From NCBI RefSeq assembly GCF_000092205.1, contig NC_014216.1, positions 3,033,764-3,097,763 of the forward strand: 64,000 nt of DNA, written 5' to 3'. The stretch comes from Desulfurivibrio alkaliphilus AHT 2. GTDB lineage: Bacteria; Desulfobacterota; Desulfobulbia; Desulfobulbales; Desulfurivibrionaceae. The notes under the pieces are model-generated. The model was not told where the DNA came from and did no database searches. It was given only the letters and a program-made list of their open reading frames with translations. This document shows, piece by piece, positions 51,234 through 60,058 of the stretch. The position numbers and the translations under genes are program-made. Position 1 is the first letter of the stretch; the number at the start of each line of letters is the position of its first letter.

Positions 51234-52127
51234 ATGGATTTACATCGACTGGAAGTGTTTTGCCGGGTGGTGGAGCTGAAGAGTTTTACCAAAGCCGCCG
51301 AGGCCACCTTTCTTTCCCAGCCCACGGTGAGTGAGCACCTTCGCATGCTGGAGGAAACCCTGGCGGTCCGGCTGGTGGATCGTCTGGGGCGGGAGGTGTT
51401 GCCGACGGCGGCCGGTAAAATTTTGTATGACTACGCCCGTCGACTGTTGCGCCTGCGCCGGGAGGCGGTGGAGGCCATCGCCCAGCACAGTGGCCGTTGT
51501 GCCGGCCGGCTGGAACTGGGCGCCAGCACCATCCCCGGCACCTACCTGCTGCCGGCCCTGATCGGTCAATTCAAACAGAATTACCCCGAGGTGCTGACCA
51601 CCATCCATATCGCCAGCTCGCGGGAAGTGGCCGGGCAGGTGATGCGGGGCGATTGCGAACTGGGAGTGGTGGGGGCCCGCTGGAACGAAGCGGCGTTGAG
51701 CTGGGAGCCGCTCTTTGCCGACGAGCTGACCCTGGTGGTACGCAGTGATCATCCCTGGGCGGAGCGGGGCGAGATCAGCCCGGCGGAGTTGTTTGAGGTT
51801 CCGATCGTCGACCGGGAGCGGGAATCCGGTACCCGTAAGGTCGCCCATGAAATTTTAAACGAGCACGGTCTGGAGGCGAACAATTTGCAGATCATTGCCG
51901 AGATGGGCAGCACCGAGGCGGTGCGCCAGAGCGTCAAGGCCGGCATCGGGGCGGCGATTCTCTCCCGGCGGGCGATCCAGGATGACCTGAATTGCGGCTC
52001 GTTGGCCGAGGTGGCCATTGCCGGTATCACCTTTTCCCGCCCTTTCTACCTGGTCCAGCGCAGAAAACGGCAACCTTCGCCGGTGGCCGCCCGCTTCCTG
52101 GAGTTTCTCGTCGGCAACACCCTGTAA
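51234..52127 (+). CDS. LysR-family regulator, selenium-metabolism type
   Basis: 297 residues. Winged helix-turn-helix MDLHRLEVFCRVVELKSFTKAAEATFLSQPTVSEHLRMLEETL, then a LysR substrate domain (LELGASTIPGTYLLPALIGQFKQNYPEVLTTIHIASSREV, GAAILSRRAIQDDL). It resembles the CysB-like subgroup annotated as selenium-metabolism-associated in Desulfobacterota and Clostridia (from memory). It probably controls the rhodanese and TVP38::Fe-S genes upstream, 144 bases away. A selenocysteine enzyme at 20.5 kb makes the selenium link reasonable. Confidence 0.82.
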   Translation: MDLHRLEVFCRVVELKSFTKAAEATFLSQPTVSEHLRMLEETLAVRLVDRLGREVLPTAAGKILYDYARRLLRLRREAVEAIAQHSGRCAGRLELGASTIPGTYLLPALIGQFKQNYPEVLTTIHIASSREVAGQVMRGDCELGVVGARWNEAALSWEPLFADELTLVVRSDHPWAERGEISPAELFEVPIVDRERESGTRKVAHEILNEHGLEANNLQIIAEMGSTEAVRQSVKAGIGAAILSRRAIQDDLNCGSLAEVAIAGITFSRPFYLVQRRKRQPSPVAARFLEFLVGNTL

Positions 52128-52129
52128 GT

Positions 52130-52168
52130 AAAACATTAACCGGAGCCAGCCGGCGTTATTAACGTTTT
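52130..52168 (+). terminator. Hairpin after the LysR gene
   Basis: AAAACATTAAC pairs with GTTATTAACGTTTT with small bulges, and an inner CCGG/CCGG closes the loop; the right arm ends TTTTAG. It begins 3 bases after the stop. Acts as a terminator or as a symmetric operator for the gene at 52353. Confidence 0.45.
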
Positions 52169-52352
52169 AGCTGCGACAATTTGCCGCATTGTGGCCGGCC
52201 TTGCTTATCCTTATACTTACACATTGTGTGTCTGTTGCGTATTTTTGTCATGGTGGCGGTCGGGCTTTGGCGGCTTCCGTGGGTTCAGTTGTTAGGTGGG
52301 GGCTCGGGTGGCCCAGCTCGCCCCCGGCGCTCTAACCGGAAGGAGGGAAAAA

Positions 52353-53030
52353 ATGGTGCAGGTCAAGGAAACTGAGAACCTCAGCGGCGAGTTGCAGGCC
52401 GGGTTTAGTCGGCGTCAGGCCATTAAAGCCATGGGCATAGCTGCTTTGGCCGGGGCGGCGCTGCTGCGCCCGGCATCGGCTCGTGCCATGGACACCGACG
52501 GCACCCCCATGCAGTTCATGCCCAAAACCAAGCCCGATGTCAATCCCCTGGAAAATGAGCTGGCCAAGTACGCCAAGTGCCCCTACTGCGGCATGGACCG
52601 TAAGCAGTGGCACCACAGCCGCCATCTGATCCATTATGATGATGACCTGGTGGATGCCACCTGTTCCTTGCGTTGTGCCGCCATCAGCCTGTCGTTGAAC
52701 ATTGATCGCGGTCCCAGGGCGATCTATGCCGCCGATTTTGGTTCCCAGGCAGAGGTCAAGCCCCTGGTGGAGGTGGATAAAGCCACCTATCTGATCGGTT
52801 CCGACTTGCCGGGCACCATGAGCCGCAACAGCAAAATGGCTTTCGCCTCGAAAGAAGCAGCCCAGGCGGCTCGCGTGGAACACGGCGGCAAACTGGGCGA
52901 TTTCGACCAGGCTCTGCTTCAGGCCTACCAGGACCAGGCCGAGGATACGGTGATGATCCGGCAGAGGAGGGCCCAGCGCCGTAAAATGATGGAGCAAAAT
53001 GGCCACGGCCACGGCCATGGTCATAATTGA
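52353..53030 (+). CDS. NosL-like protein with Tat-type signal
   Basis: 225 residues from ATG 52353 (AAGGAGGG ribosome site). The N-terminus has FSRRQAIKAMGIAALAGAALL, a twin-arginine signal. The NosL-like core has CPYCGMD (Cys 76 and 79, Met 81), HLIHYDDDLVDATCSLRCA and YLIGSDLPGTMSRNSKMAFASKEAA, and it ends in a His/Gly tail (HGHGHGHGHN). NosL is a copper chaperone for N2O reductase; stand-alone homologues in sulfur bacteria have other, unknown metal roles. No nosZ nearby. Confidence 0.82.
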   Translation: MVQVKETENLSGELQAGFSRRQAIKAMGIAALAGAALLRPASARAMDTDGTPMQFMPKTKPDVNPLENELAKYAKCPYCGMDRKQWHHSRHLIHYDDDLVDATCSLRCAAISLSLNIDRGPRAIYAADFGSQAEVKPLVEVDKATYLIGSDLPGTMSRNSKMAFASKEAAQAARVEHGGKLGDFDQALLQAYQDQAEDTVMIRQRRAQRRKMMEQNGHGHGHGHN

Positions 53031-53113
53031 GCCTCTGCGTTCAGCAAATTAAAAACCAACGGTGTTCGCTTACCATTGACGTCGTCTCGCCGGGTGATTA
53101 GCCTGGCGAGACG

Positions 53114-53803
53114 ATGATTACGCCTTTGCCGCCACCTGCCCCGCCATCGGCAGCCTGCCGGGTTTGCCGGGCCCGGGAGGCCAACCTTTTGTTGTCCACC
53201 CAGGGACGCACTTACTGGCGTTGCCCGGTCTGCCGGGCAACGCTTCTCGATGCCGACCAGTTGCCGCCGGTTACAGAAGAGCGCCTGCACTACCGGCAGC
53301 ACCGCAACGATCCCGCCGATCCCCGCTATCGCCGTTTTCTGGCCAAATTGACCGAACCGCTGCGCCAACGGCTGGCTCCCGGTAGCCGGGGCCTTGACTA
53401 CGGCTGCGGTCCCGGTCCGGCCCTGGCCGCCATGATGCGCGAGGCAGGGTGCCTGGTTACGCTTTACGATCCCTTTTTCTATCCCGACCCGGCTGCTTTG
53501 CAGCAGACTTACGACTTCATCACCTGCACCGAGGTGATCGAGCATTTCCATCAACCGGCCGAAGAGTTTGCCCGCCTGGACGCCATGTTGCGCCCCGGCG
53601 GCTGGCTGGCGCTGATGACCTGTTTTCAGACCGACGATGAGCGTTTTGCCGCCTGGCATTATCGCCGGGATCCTACCCACGTGGTGTTTTATAAGGCTGA
53701 AACTTTGCATTTTATTGCCTCTCAACGGGGCTGGCGTTGCGAGATTCCGGTAAAAGATGTGGCGCTGATGCATAAAACGCCCGTGGCATGCGCCTTTCCT
53801 TGA
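53114..53803 (+). CDS. Class I SAM-dependent methyltransferase with N-terminal zinc-ribbon-like motif
   Basis: 229 residues. An N-terminal Cys pattern (CRVCRAREAN, YWRCPVCRATL) forms a small zinc-binding unit; the methyltransferase has RGLDYGCGPGPALAAMM (SAM site, about 93-109) and DFITCTEVIEHFHQPAEEFARLDAMLRPGGWLALMT. This layout is common in Methyltransf_11/23 proteins that modify small molecules or lipids. Substrate unknown. Confidence 0.83.
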   Translation: MITPLPPPAPPSAACRVCRAREANLLLSTQGRTYWRCPVCRATLLDADQLPPVTEERLHYRQHRNDPADPRYRRFLAKLTEPLRQRLAPGSRGLDYGCGPGPALAAMMREAGCLVTLYDPFFYPDPAALQQTYDFITCTEVIEHFHQPAEEFARLDAMLRPGGWLALMTCFQTDDERFAAWHYRRDPTHVVFYKAETLHFIASQRGWRCEIPVKDVALMHKTPVACAFP

Positions 53804-53830
53804 CACCGTACCGGTGGCGCGATATTTTGA

Positions 53831-53938
53831 GTAAGCGTTCAGCCGCACCGCATCTTCGGGCGATCAGCCAGGCTTACGTACAGGGGGTACGCTGCGCCTG
53901 GCTGCTTGCCCGAACCTGCGGCACTGCTGAACGCTTAC
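53831..53938. repeat. Palindromic intergenic repeat, complete copy
   Basis: Two 43-base arms, starting GTAAGCGTTCAGC at 53831 and ending GCTGAACGCTTAC at 53938, pair with about 8 mismatches around a loop of about 22 bases. A half copy is found at 57029-57077, a short end at 60752-60766 and a related palindrome at 61167-61232. The 53804-54098 gap contains nothing else recognisable. Confidence 0.8.
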
Positions 53939-54098
53939 AGCCCGTTATACCTGTAGTTTAGTACCCTTGGTGAACGGTTACTATTTTGATCAGGATTGTA
54001 ACTTGCCACTTGAGATTAAGGATGGATGCTATGCAATGCCAAAAACGCCGGCTGGTTTGGCCGTGGGCGTTGATTTCCCTTGAAACAGTTGCCGGCTG

Positions 54099-54842
54099 AT
54101 GGCTGCCGGCAAAAAAGTATACGCCGTGGCGGTGGGCAGAAAGCCGGGGATTTACCACCGCTGGGACTTGGCCAAGGCCCAGGTCTACGGTTTTCCCGGC
54201 GCCCGTTACAAAGGTTTTGCCGTCGAGCAGGAGGCGCGGGCGTGGCTGGCCGAAATCGCTGCCGGCGGTGGGGCTGCTGCCGGGCCAAGTTCCCGGCGGT
54301 CGCCGGCGGGCAAGCCGGCCCGAAAACCGCAGGCGGCGGGGCCGCCGCCGGACGGGCCGGAGGGCGTGGTGACCATCTATACCGACGGCGGGGTCCAGGG
54401 CAATCCCGGTCCCGGTGGTTACGGGGTGGTGCAGCTTTATAATGGAGAGAGCAGGGAACTGGCCGGCGGTTTTCGGTTGACCACCAACAACCGGATGGAG
54501 TTGATGGCCTGCATTGTCGCCTTGAGTGAGCTTGAGCACCGGGATAAACCGGTGCGGCTCTATTCCGACTCCAGTTACGTGGTCAACGGTATCAACAAGG
54601 GCTGGGCCGTAAACTGGCGCCGGCGGGGTTGGCGTAAAAGCGACGGCCAGCCGGCGCTGAACCGCGATCTCTGGGGGCAGCTGCTGGATCTGCTGGCCGA
54701 GCGGCAGGTGGAGTTTTACTGGGTGCGAGGGCATGCGGGTAATCACTTCAACGAGCGTTGCGATCAACTGGCGGTGGCCAGTGCCCGCCGCCCTGGCCTG
54801 CCGGTGGATGTGGAGTATGAAAAAACGATTACGGCCCGTTAA
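54099..54842 (+). CDS. rnhA: Ribonuclease HI with N-terminal hybrid-binding domain
   Basis: 247 residues. N-terminus KVYAVAVGRKPGIYHRWDLAKAQVYGFPGARYKGF is the RNase H1 hybrid-binding (viroplasmin-like) domain; after an Ala/Gly/Pro linker (about 55-88) the catalytic domain has IYTDGGVQGNPGPGGYG, NRMELMACIVAL, LYSDSSYVVNGI and HAGNHFNERCDQLA, supplying the D, E, D, D active-site residues. It removes RNA from RNA-DNA hybrids. Start at ATG 54099; the next ATG-type codon is not needed. Confidence 0.93.
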   Translation: MAAGKKVYAVAVGRKPGIYHRWDLAKAQVYGFPGARYKGFAVEQEARAWLAEIAAGGGAAAGPSSRRSPAGKPARKPQAAGPPPDGPEGVVTIYTDGGVQGNPGPGGYGVVQLYNGESRELAGGFRLTTNNRMELMACIVALSELEHRDKPVRLYSDSSYVVNGINKGWAVNWRRRGWRKSDGQPALNRDLWGQLLDLLAERQVEFYWVRGHAGNHFNERCDQLAVASARRPGLPVDVEYEKTITAR

Positions 54843-54900
54843 GCCGGTGGGTTAGTACCCCGGTGAATGGTTACAGCTTTTGTGACGGAAGGAGAGGTGG

Positions 54901-55953
54901 ATGGCGCGTAAAACGGCGGTATTGTACAGTGAGGTGTTTTTGGCCCACGATCCGGGGCCGGGGCATGTGGAGTCACCCCGACGCCTGGAAGGGCTGTACC
55001 GGCTATTGGATGCCGAGCCGCAACGGCAGCGTTTTTTGTTCCCCGAATTTGCTCCGGCCGATGAAGATACTCTGGCCCTGAACCACGATCGCCGCCACAT
55101 CGCCCGGGTGGCGAAAACCGCCGGCAGCCCTTTCGAATGTCTGGACCCGGACACCTATACCTCGGCCCGCTCATACGAAGCGGCCTGCCTGGCCGCCGGG
55201 GCGGCGGTGGCGGCGGTGGATCTGGTGCTCGGCGGAGAGGCGGACAATGCCTTTGCCCTGGTTCGCCCGCCGGGTCACCATGCCGAACATGACCATACCA
55301 GCGGTTTCTGCCTGTTCAACAACATCGCCGTGGCGGCACGCCACGCCTTGAAAAATCATGGCCTGGAACGGGTCCTGATCGTCGATTGGGACTTGCACCA
55401 CGGCAACGGCACCCAGCACGCCTTTTACGACACCGACCAGGTGCTCTTTTTCTCCACCCACCAGTATCCCTATTTCCCCGGCAGCGGGGCGTTGAGCGAA
55501 ACCGGCCAGGGCGCAGGCGAGGGTTACACCATCAATGTGCCCCTGCAGGGTGGCCAGGATGATGCCGCCTTTGCCCGTATCTTCAACGAACTGCTGATTC
55601 CCGTGGCCGAGCAGTACCGACCCGAACTGATTCTGGTCTCCGCCGGGTTCGACACCTATGGCGGCGACCCTTTGGGGACCATGATGGTCAGCGAAGAAGG
55701 GTATGCCTACCTGACCGGGGTGCTGGTGGACCTGGCCGCCGGGCTGTGCGGCGGGCGGCTGGCCCTGATGCTGGAGGGTGGTTACGACCTGGGGATTATG
55801 GAACGCGGGGTGCTGGCCTGCCTTGGCGAGTTGGCCGGCGATCAGCGTTTAGCGTCGGCCCGGCGCCGCCGCCTGGAACAGGCCGCGCCCCCCCTCCGGG
55901 CCTTGGAGCAGGCCCGGGAAGCGGCAAAAAAATACTGGACAATTCCGGGGTGA
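54901..55953 (+). CDS. Histone-deacetylase-family amidohydrolase
   Basis: 350 residues from ATG 54901 (AAGGAGAGG ribosome site). Zinc hydrolase motifs: PGHVESPRRLEGL, FALVRPPGHHAEHDHTSGFCLFNN, VDWDLHHGNGTQHAFY, LVSAGFDTYGGDPLG and LMLEGGYDL. The His-His pair, the D-x-H ligand triplet (DWDLHHGNG) and the second Asp (AGFD) are intact. Bacterial members deacetylate acetylpolyamines or acetylated proteins. It is followed by the HD-GYP gene after 20 bases. Confidence 0.9.
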   Translation: MARKTAVLYSEVFLAHDPGPGHVESPRRLEGLYRLLDAEPQRQRFLFPEFAPADEDTLALNHDRRHIARVAKTAGSPFECLDPDTYTSARSYEAACLAAGAAVAAVDLVLGGEADNAFALVRPPGHHAEHDHTSGFCLFNNIAVAARHALKNHGLERVLIVDWDLHHGNGTQHAFYDTDQVLFFSTHQYPYFPGSGALSETGQGAGEGYTINVPLQGGQDDAAFARIFNELLIPVAEQYRPELILVSAGFDTYGGDPLGTMMVSEEGYAYLTGVLVDLAAGLCGGRLALMLEGGYDLGIMERGVLACLGELAGDQRLASARRRRLEQAAPPLRALEQAREAAKKYWTIPG

Positions 55954-55973
55954 TCTGGCTTTTTGAGGCGACC

Positions 55974-57032
55974 ATGGCTGAGCAAAAAACGATTAAAGTG
56001 CTGATTGCCGATGATGACCCTCTGGTGCGGGATGCGGTCGAGAAGATCCTGGCCATGTTCGGCTATCAGGTAACGGCGGTTAGCGGCGGTGCAGAGGCGG
56101 TGGCCAGGTTGACGCCTGAGTTGGATGTGGTGGTGCTGGATATCAATATGCCGGGAATGGACGGCTTTGAGGCCCTAAAGCAAATCAACCAGCGGGATTT
56201 GGGTGTTCCGGTGATTTTTCTGACCGGGGCCGGCAGTATGGAGTATGCGGTCAAGGCGGTTAACCTGGGTGCCTACGATTTTATCACCAAGCCCATTGAA
56301 GATCTGGATCTGTTCAGGATCAAGATTGAACGGGCGGTGGAAAAGCGGGGCTATGTCCGGCAGGAGCGAGCCTACAAGGAGAACCTGGAGCGGGAGGTAA
56401 GGGAAAAGACCAGCGAGCTGGAAGAGAAAAACCGCCTGCTCAAGGCCTACAGTGAAAACCTGGAAGTAGCCACCCTGGACACCATGCTCAGCCTCCAGAC
56501 CGCTTTGGAAGAAAAGGATGTTTATACCGCCGGCCATACTGTAAGGGTTACCCAGTATGCCGCCAGTATCGCCGTGGCCATGGGAGTCTCTCCCGAGGAG
56601 CAGGAGGTGTTGCAGCGGGCCTGCCAGGTCCATGATATCGGCAAACTGATCATCGATATCGGCTATATCTGCAAGCCCGGGCCGCTGTCGGAAAAAGAGT
56701 GGGAGATGATGCGCAAACACCCTTTGATCGGGGAAAACATTCTGCGGCCGCTCTCCTTCATGAACAAGGAGCTTACGTTGGTAAGGCATCACCACGAGCG
56801 TCTGGACGGCAAAGGCTACCCCGACGGCATCGGGGGCGATGAGATTGACCTGCTGACCAGGATTATCACGGTGGCCGACAGCTATGATGCCATGACCTCC
56901 CGGCGTAGTTACCGCCGTAACCTCAATCTGGCCGAAGCGGTTGCGGAAATGAACCTCTGCGCCGGCAGCCAGTTTGACCCCGAGGTGGTCAAGGTCTTTG
57001 TCGAGGTGCTCAACGGCAAAGCCAATCCGTAA
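55974..57032 (+). CDS. Response regulator with HD-GYP output domain
   Basis: 352 residues. The start is at ATG 55974 (MAEQKTIKVLIADDDPLVRDAVEKIL). Receiver domain residues 1-125 with phospho-acceptor Asp in VVLDINMPGMDG; a coiled helix (about 125-180); HD-GYP domain with HD in QVHDIGKLI (about 217) and HHHERLDGKGYPDG (about 271-284). It degrades cyclic di-GMP when phosphorylated. The kinase is not adjacent. A PilZ protein, a c-di-GMP receptor, is 3.7 kb downstream. The stop codon lies inside the half palindromic repeat. Confidence 0.9.
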   Translation: MAEQKTIKVLIADDDPLVRDAVEKILAMFGYQVTAVSGGAEAVARLTPELDVVVLDINMPGMDGFEALKQINQRDLGVPVIFLTGAGSMEYAVKAVNLGAYDFITKPIEDLDLFRIKIERAVEKRGYVRQERAYKENLEREVREKTSELEEKNRLLKAYSENLEVATLDTMLSLQTALEEKDVYTAGHTVRVTQYAASIAVAMGVSPEEQEVLQRACQVHDIGKLIIDIGYICKPGPLSEKEWEMMRKHPLIGENILRPLSFMNKELTLVRHHHERLDGKGYPDGIGGDEIDLLTRIITVADSYDAMTSRRSYRRNLNLAEAVAEMNLCAGSQFDPEVVKVFVEVLNGKANP

Positions 57033-57077
57033 GCGAACAGCCGCACCGCATCTTCGGGCGATCAGCCAGGCTTACGG
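57029..57077. repeat. Palindromic intergenic repeat, half copy
   Basis: From 57041 it is identical over about 35 bases to the left arm at 53843-53877, with the start GTAAGCGAACAGC. It begins in the last codon of the HD-GYP gene, so the repeat supplies the stop codon. Confidence 0.75.
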
Positions 57078-57118
57078 AGGGGACATTTTATTAAACCAGC
57101 GAAAAAACAGGAAACAAG

Positions 57119-57403
57119 ATGCAAATCGGTTCTGACAAGGTAGCGGAAATGGCCCGCCTGGCCCGGCTGGAGCTGGAGTCCGACGAAATCAAGGCCCTTA
57201 CCGTCGAACTAAGCGGCATTCTGGAATATGTCGCCAAACTGCAGCAACTGGATACCACCGGGGTGGAACCCGTGAGTCACGCCTTGGCGGTGGTTAACGC
57301 CTTCCGGGAAGACGAGGTGGCGCCTTCCCTGAGCCGGGAGGAGGCCCTGGCCAATGCGCCGGCGGCCACCGGCGAGGCCTTTGTGGTTCCCAAGGTGTTT
57401 TGA
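57119..57403 (+). CDS. gatC: Aspartyl/glutamyl-tRNA amidotransferase subunit C
   Basis: 94 residues: VAEMARLARLELESDEIKALTVELSGILEYVAKLQQLDTTGVEPVSHALAVVNAFREDEV is the full GatC pattern, ending EAFVVPKVF. It stabilises GatA in the amidotransferase that makes Gln-tRNA or Asn-tRNA. Three bases before gatA. No gatB follows in the window. Confidence 0.95.
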   Translation: MQIGSDKVAEMARLARLELESDEIKALTVELSGILEYVAKLQQLDTTGVEPVSHALAVVNAFREDEVAPSLSREEALANAPAATGEAFVVPKVF

Positions 57404-57406
57404 GCC

Positions 57407-58861
57407 ATGGAAATTCACCAGTTTACCATCGCTCAACTGGCGGCGCAGCTGGCTGCCCGCAAGCTCTCCTCCCGCGAAGCCACCGAGGCGGTGCTGGCCC
57501 GTATTGAGGCCACCGGGGAGCAGGTTAATGCTTATATCACCGTGGACCGGGAAGGGGCCCTGGCCGACGCCGAGGCCGCTGACCGTCGCCTGGCCGCCGG
57601 TGAAGCCCCGACGCTGTGCGGGGTGCCGATTGCCGTCAAGGATCTGCTCTGCACCAAAGGTCTGCGGACCACCGGCGGCTCTAAAATCCTGGAAAATTTT
57701 GTGCCCCCCTACAGCGCCACGGCGGTGGAAAAACTGCGGGAAGCCGGGGCGGTGCTGGTCGGCAAGACCACCCTGGATGAGTTTGCCATGGGCTCTTCCA
57801 ATGAGCACTGCCCCCTGGCTGTCCCCCACAACCCCTGGAACCTCGACCATATCTGCGGCGGCTCCAGCGGCGGCTCGGCGGCGGCAGTGGCCGCCGACCA
57901 GTGCATGGGAGCGCTGGGCACCGATACCGGCGGCTCCATTCGCCAGCCCGCCTCCCACTGCGGGGTGGTGGGGGTCAAACCCACCTACGGGCGGGTTTCC
58001 CGCTACGGGGTGCTGGCCTTTGCCTCTTCCCTGGATCAGGTGGGGCCGTTGACCAAGGACGTGCGGGATGCGGCGCTGCTGCTCAACGCTATCTGCGGCC
58101 ATGATCCCCGGGACTCCACTTCGGTGCGGGAGCCGGTGGCCGATTTTAGCGCCGAGCTGGGCCGGCCGTTGGCCGGGTTGCGCTTTGGTCTGCCCCGGGA
58201 ATACTTCGAGGTCGGCCTGGATGAAGATGTTAAAAAGGCGGTAATGACCGCCGTTAACCGCTTGCAGGAGGCCGGCGCCGAGATCCGGGAAATCAGCCTG
58301 CCCCGCACCGAGTACGGGGTGGCGGCCTATTACCTGATCGCCCCCGCCGAGGCCAGTTCCAACCTGTCACGATACGACGGGGTGCGCTACGGTTACCGCG
58401 ACCAGGAGGCCAGGGAACTGCTGGATCTGTATCGCCGCAGTCGCTCCCGGGGCTTCGGCCGCGAGGTCAAGCGCCGCATCATTATCGGCACTTACGCGCT
58501 ATCCTCCGGTTATTACGAGGCCTATTACGGCAAAGCCTCCCAGGTGCGGGCCCTGATTATTGACGATTTTCGCCGGGCGTTTGAGGAATGCGATCTCATC
58601 ATTTCGCCGGTTACCCCCACCCCGGCCTGGCCGTTGGGCGATAAAAGCGACCCTTTAAGCATGTATCTCACCGATATCCTCACCATTCCCACCAACCTGG
58701 CGGGACTGCCCGGGATGTCGTTACCCTGCGGATTCAGCAGTAAAGGGCTGCCCATCGGCCTGCAGCTCCAGGCGCCCCATTTTCGCGAGGATCTGCTGCT
58801 GCGGGCCGCCGCCGCCATCGAAGAACAGCAGGGGCCGGCCGACCGCCGACCGCAACTGTAG
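57407..58861 (+). CDS. gatA: Aspartyl/glutamyl-tRNA amidotransferase subunit A
   Basis: 484 residues, amidase-signature enzyme: [14 protein letters not shown] (catalytic Lys about 79), [36 protein letters not shown] (Ser-cis-Ser-Lys triad, about 150-185) and [24 protein letters not shown]. It releases ammonia from glutamine for tRNA amidation. The 90-bp spacer after it contains a small hairpin CTGTC-GGCA-GACAG at 58887-58900. Confidence 0.96.
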   Translation: MEIHQFTIAQLAAQLAARKLSSREATEAVLARIEATGEQVNAYITVDREGALADAEAADRRLAAGEAPTLCGVPIAVKDLLCTKGLRTTGGSKILENFVPPYSATAVEKLREAGAVLVGKTTLDEFAMGSSNEHCPLAVPHNPWNLDHICGGSSGGSAAAVAADQCMGALGTDTGGSIRQPASHCGVVGVKPTYGRVSRYGVLAFASSLDQVGPLTKDVRDAALLLNAICGHDPRDSTSVREPVADFSAELGRPLAGLRFGLPREYFEVGLDEDVKKAVMTAVNRLQEAGAEIREISLPRTEYGVAAYYLIAPAEASSNLSRYDGVRYGYRDQEARELLDLYRRSRSRGFGREVKRRIIIGTYALSSGYYEAYYGKASQVRALIIDDFRRAFEECDLIISPVTPTPAWPLGDKSDPLSMYLTDILTIPTNLAGLPGMSLPCGFSSKGLPIGLQLQAPHFREDLLLRAAAAIEEQQGPADRRPQL

Positions 58862-58951
58862 GATAGACATCCAGCAGCACCGCACCCTGTCGGCAGACAG
58901 CACGGCTGCCCCGGCCGCACGATTTTTACATAGAGCATTAAGGATTTTTAT

Positions 58952-60058
58952 ATGACCATCAAGGTTGCTGCCCATATTGCCGAGCTGGTGCCTTATCCGC
59001 CGGGCAAACCCATCGAGGAGCTGGAGCGTGAATACGGGATCAGCGGGTCGATTAAGCTGGCCAGCAATGAAAACGGCCTGGGCCCTTCGCCCCGGGCCGT
59101 CAAAGCCATTGCCGAGTCCCTGAGCAATCTGCACCGTTACCCCGACGGCAGTTGTTATTACCTGGCCCGGGCCCTGGCCCGGCGCCTGGAAGTGGACCCC
59201 CGGCGGCTGGTGTTCGGCAACGGCTCCAACGAGATCATCGGCCTGCTGGCCGCCGCTTTTCTGGGCCCAGGCGATGAGGTGATCACCTCGCATCCCACCT
59301 TCCTGGTTTACCAGAACGTGGTCCAGGCCCAGGGCGGGGTCAACCGGGTGGTGCCGCTGCTCGACATGCGTCACGACCTGGAGGCGATGGCTGCGCAGAT
59401 TAACGAGCAAACCCGGATGATTTTTCTCGATAATCCCAACAATCCCACCGGGACGGTGTTCACCGCCGCCGAATTTGAAGATTTTCTTTCCCGGGTGCCC
59501 CGGCGGGTGATCGTGGTGCTGGACGAGGCTTACGTGGATTTCGTGGAGCCCGAGTTGCGCCTGGACGCCCGGCAATACCTGGATGGTCAGGTGCCGGTGG
59601 TGGCCCTGCGCACCTTCTCCAAGGCTTATGGGCTGGCCGGTTTGCGGGTTGGTTACGGCCTGATGCACGAGGAACTGGCCGCTTACCTGCACCGGGTGCG
59701 GCAGCCCTTTAATGTTAACAGCCCGGCCCAGATCGGGGCTTTGGCCGCTCTGGAAGATGAAGAGCATTACCGGCTGACCCTGGAAACCACCAGGCGGGAG
59801 AAAGCGCGGTTGCGGCAGGCGGTGGAAAAGCTGGGTTGCCGCACCTTTGCCAGCCAGGCCAACTTTTTCCTCATCGATGTCGGCGGCGACGGTAAGGCCC
59901 TTTATGAGCACCTGTTGCGCCAGGGGGTAATCGTGCGCCCCATGCAGGCTTACGGCTACCCCCAGTACATTCGGATCACCCCCGGCCGCCCCGATGAAAA
60001 TGACCGTTTCCTGCGTAGTTTGGAACAAAGCCTCAAGGAGTTGGCTTATGGCCGCTGA
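58952..60058 (+). CDS. hisC: Histidinol-phosphate aminotransferase
   Basis: 368 residues, PLP-dependent class I/II aminotransferase. GISGSIKLASNENGLGPSPRAV near the start, GSNEIIGLLAAAFLGPGDEV, IFLDNPNNPTGTVF, VVLDEAYVDFV and the lysine motif ALRTFSKAYGLAGLRVGYG (PLP Lys about 227). Catalyses transamination in histidine synthesis. Overlaps cmk by 11 bases. Confidence 0.93.
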   Translation: MTIKVAAHIAELVPYPPGKPIEELEREYGISGSIKLASNENGLGPSPRAVKAIAESLSNLHRYPDGSCYYLARALARRLEVDPRRLVFGNGSNEIIGLLAAAFLGPGDEVITSHPTFLVYQNVVQAQGGVNRVVPLLDMRHDLEAMAAQINEQTRMIFLDNPNNPTGTVFTAAEFEDFLSRVPRRVIVVLDEAYVDFVEPELRLDARQYLDGQVPVVALRTFSKAYGLAGLRVGYGLMHEELAAYLHRVRQPFNVNSPAQIGALAALEDEEHYRLTLETTRREKARLRQAVEKLGCRTFASQANFFLIDVGGDGKALYEHLLRQGVIVRPMQAYGYPQYIRITPGRPDENDRFLRSLEQSLKELAYGR

